A stretch of 25,124 bases of DNA from assembly GCA_045644765.1 (NCBI GenBank), contig JAZRHM010000036.1, forward strand, positions 1 to 25,124. The letters run 5' to 3'. The position numbers were made by a program, and so were the translations under genes. The notes under the pieces were generated by a model. That model worked only from the letters and a program-made list of their open reading frames with translations, made no database searches and had not been told where the DNA came from. This document shows positions 23,843-25,124 of the stretch, one piece after another (the first letter of the stretch is position 1; each line of letters opens with the position of its first letter). This DNA comes from JAFTYO01 sp045644765 (lineage in GTDB: Bacteria; Pseudomonadota; Alphaproteobacteria; RF32; CAG-239).

Positions 23843-25057
23843 TTAAATATTTCGGCTTTCTTTAGCTTTTAATATATCTAGTGTATTTACGTTAGTTGCA
23901 ACTTGTCCGTTAGATGAAGTATTTTCATCTTGATGTCTGGCTTTAAGCTTTGATTTGGTTTTTAATAAGGCCTCTTCATTAGCAAGTTCTTGCTTATATC
24001 TGGGAGAAGATACTATATCTTCATATCTTGCCGAGAAATACCGTCCGCTACCATCCGAATGTTTTATATTAGAAGTATATTTTTCCAATGAAAACCCTGT
24101 CGCTATTGACACTTCTATATCCTTACATTTAGGAACATGAATTAACGATTTTAATTCGCTGCAAAATGAACAATCAAAATTTCCACCAATTTCTTTCGGG
24201 GCTCCTTTTAATGATATTATGCCATGACACATATGGCAAGAAAATTCTCCACCAACTTTTTCCGGGGCTCCTTCTAATGAGGTTAATTCACTACACTGCC
24301 AACAAGAAAAATCTCCACCAACTTCTTTGGGAGCACCTTTTAATGAAGGCACTTCACACCGAAGACACCAAAAATCTCCCCCAACTTTTTCTGGCGCCCC
24401 TTCTAATGAGGTTAATTTATAACAATCTGAGCAATCAAAACGTCCACCAACTTCTTTTGGCGCGTTTTCTAATGATTCTAATCTTTCACATCGAGAGCAA
24501 TCAAATTTTCCACCAACTTTTTGAGGGGCATGTTCTAGTGAAGTTAATTTTTCACAAGCACAACAGATAAAATCTCCGTTAATTTCTTTGGGAGCACCTT
24601 CTAATGAGGTTAATTTAGTGCAACATGCACAATCAAAATTTCTACCAACTTTTTGAGGAACTCCTTCTAAGGAGGTTAATTTTTCACAAGCGCCGCAACA
24701 AAAATCTCCACCAACTTCTTTTGGAGCACCTTCTAAGGAAGTTAAATTATTACAATAAGAACAATCAAAATGTGATTTTACTTCATTCCAAACAAATAAT
24801 TCGTTTGTTAAAGATGTTATATTTTTATTGTTAACTAACACAGATAATGCTGATGCTTCATATTTGCCGCCGCTGTTTTGATTTTTGGATATTTTTAATT
24901 GTTTAACATAAAAATTATTTTTAATCCATTTTTCAATACTTTTTTTTATTACTTCATCATTATCTTTTATGGTTCCTTCGATATCCAATAACGAAGTCTC
25001 GTTAAGCTTCATGTCTAACGATAAACTTTCTTTTATATAGTTTTTAAGTGTTTTCAT
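23843..25057 (-). CDS. Leucine-rich-repeat protein with a CxxC in every repeat
   Basis: 404 residues; no signal peptide or membrane segment. The N-terminal part (1-95) is lysine-rich, starting MKTLKNYIKESLSLDMKLNE, and ends in a degenerate cap repeat (NNKNITSLTNEL). Ten tandem repeats of 22 residues (one of 21) follow from Phe97 to about 315, consensus FxCxxCxxLTSLEGAPxxVGG. The family outline resembles the short LRR proteins with (CSNN)xLTSLEGAPxxVGG repeats known from phages and gut bacteria, but here the usual Asn position is Cys in all ten. A polar tail (316-404) with KTKSKLKARHQDEN follows. Function is unknown; a protein-binding solenoid is the likely role. The ribosome-binding site is poor and the start lies 3 bases after the stop of an upstream frame, suggesting translational coupling. 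Confidence 0.8.
   Translation of the reverse strand: MKTLKNYIKESLSLDMKLNETSLLDIEGTIKDNDEVIKKSIEKWIKNNFYVKQLKISKNQNSGGKYEASALSVLVNNKNITSLTNELFVWNEVKSHFDCSYCNNLTSLEGAPKEVGGDFCCGACEKLTSLEGVPQKVGRNFDCACCTKLTSLEGAPKEINGDFICCACEKLTSLEHAPQKVGGKFDCSRCERLESLENAPKEVGGRFDCSDCYKLTSLEGAPEKVGGDFWCLRCEVPSLKGAPKEVGGDFSCWQCSELTSLEGAPEKVGGEFSCHMCHGIISLKGAPKEIGGNFDCSFCSELKSLIHVPKCKDIEVSIATGFSLEKYTSNIKHSDGSGRYFSARYEDIVSSPRYKQELANEEALLKTKSKLKARHQDENTSSNGQVATNVNTLDILKAKESRNI
24113..24769 (-). repeat. Ten in-frame 66-bp coding repeats
   Basis: The repeat part of the LRR gene is also repetitive at DNA level. The plus-strand block CCACCAACTT and the following TCTTTTGG/TTTTCCGG-type segment recur about every 66 bases with few changes. 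Repeat 7 (residues 229-249) is 63 bases long. Odd repeats encode P-K-E-(V/I) and even repeats P-(Q/E)-K-V, so the expansion unit appears to be a 132-bp dimer. Confidence 0.85.
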
Positions 25058-25060
25058 ATC

Positions 25061-25124
25061 TTAAAATAATTCTTTTGCACCTGGACACAATTTTTCCATG
25101 TATAAATTTACAATATTTTGCTTA
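25061..25124 (-). CDS. C-terminal end of an unidentified gene (cut by window edge)
   Basis: A minus-strand frame is open from the window edge to a TAA at 25063-25061, ending in KQNIVNLYMEKLCPGAKELF. The stop lies 3 bases before the LRR gene ATG, the spacing of coupled genes, and no other promoter or ribosome-binding site is evident in between. Only 20 codons are visible, so an open frame by chance cannot be excluded and no family can be named. Confidence 0.35.
   Translation of the reverse strand, partial: KQNIVNLYMEKLCPGAKELF

Noticed and set aside
24166..24570. Plus-strand frame with recurring LLLMRLI-like repeats
   Set aside because: The repeats are the antisense image of the minus-strand LRR repeats; the minus frame has the coherent FxCxxCxxLTSLEGAP consensus.
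24113..24769. CRISPR-like array
   Set aside because: Repeats are contiguous, 66 bases, in frame and coding, with no unique spacers between short identical repeats and no cas genes.

Overview
The window is a compact, strongly AT-rich bacterial chromosome segment with standard genetic code and very short intergenic gaps. Several arrangements point to an alphaproteobacterium: a DUF374 acyltransferase-waaA-lpxK operon, mtaB overlapping ftsY, a DUF2155 protein next to MlaD-type genes, and tRNA-Tyr/tRNA-Gly ahead of tuf. Low G+C, small gaps and an arginine acid-resistance pair would fit a host- or gut-associated lineage, but that is inference. No stretch over 300 bases lacks a gene.

Layout. 1-374: start of tuf (cut by the window edge) behind tRNA-Gly and tRNA-Tyr, all on the minus strand from a TTGACA promoter. 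546-2183 (+): murQ (cell-wall MurNAc recycling) and rlmB (rRNA methylation), ending in a bidirectional terminator. 2250-3964 (-): two tandem MlaD/MCE proteins and a DUF2155 periplasmic protein, overlapping and evidently one operon for envelope lipid handling. 4115-4792 (+): a small cytoplasmic orphan histidine kinase. 4795-7704: trmN6-like (-), an SAH/MTA-deaminase-type amidohydrolase (+), trmJ (-). 7709-9097 (-): an unrecognised secreted protein and serine acetyltransferase cysE. 9196-9963 (+): alpha/beta hydrolase with a charged tail. 10140-13921 (+): adiC-like arginine/agmatine antiporter and arginine decarboxylase, a self-contained proton-consuming system with a strong terminator. 13959-14856 (-): MazG/PRA-PH-fold pyrophosphohydrolase and pgpA. 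14962-16912 (+): mtaB (without its TRAM domain) and ftsY. 16913-21271 (-): DUF374 acyltransferase, waaA, lpxK and a membrane-anchored spermidine-synthase-like protein; the first three build or modify lipid A-Kdo. 21461-23788 (+): lon protease. 23843-25124 (-): an accessory-looking locus with a cysteine-ladder leucine-rich-repeat protein and the tail of another gene.

Most of the window is housekeeping (translation, tRNA/rRNA modification, envelope biogenesis, protein quality control). The least explained element is the repeat protein at 23843-25057: ten 21-22-residue repeats, each with a CxxC, alternating between two repeat types. Other items for a second look are the adiC-adiA operon and the inverted repeats ahead of it, the TRAM-less MtaB, tandem MlaD genes without permease or ATPase, a sensorless kinase, and two intergenic regions where divergent promoters appear to share one -35 element.
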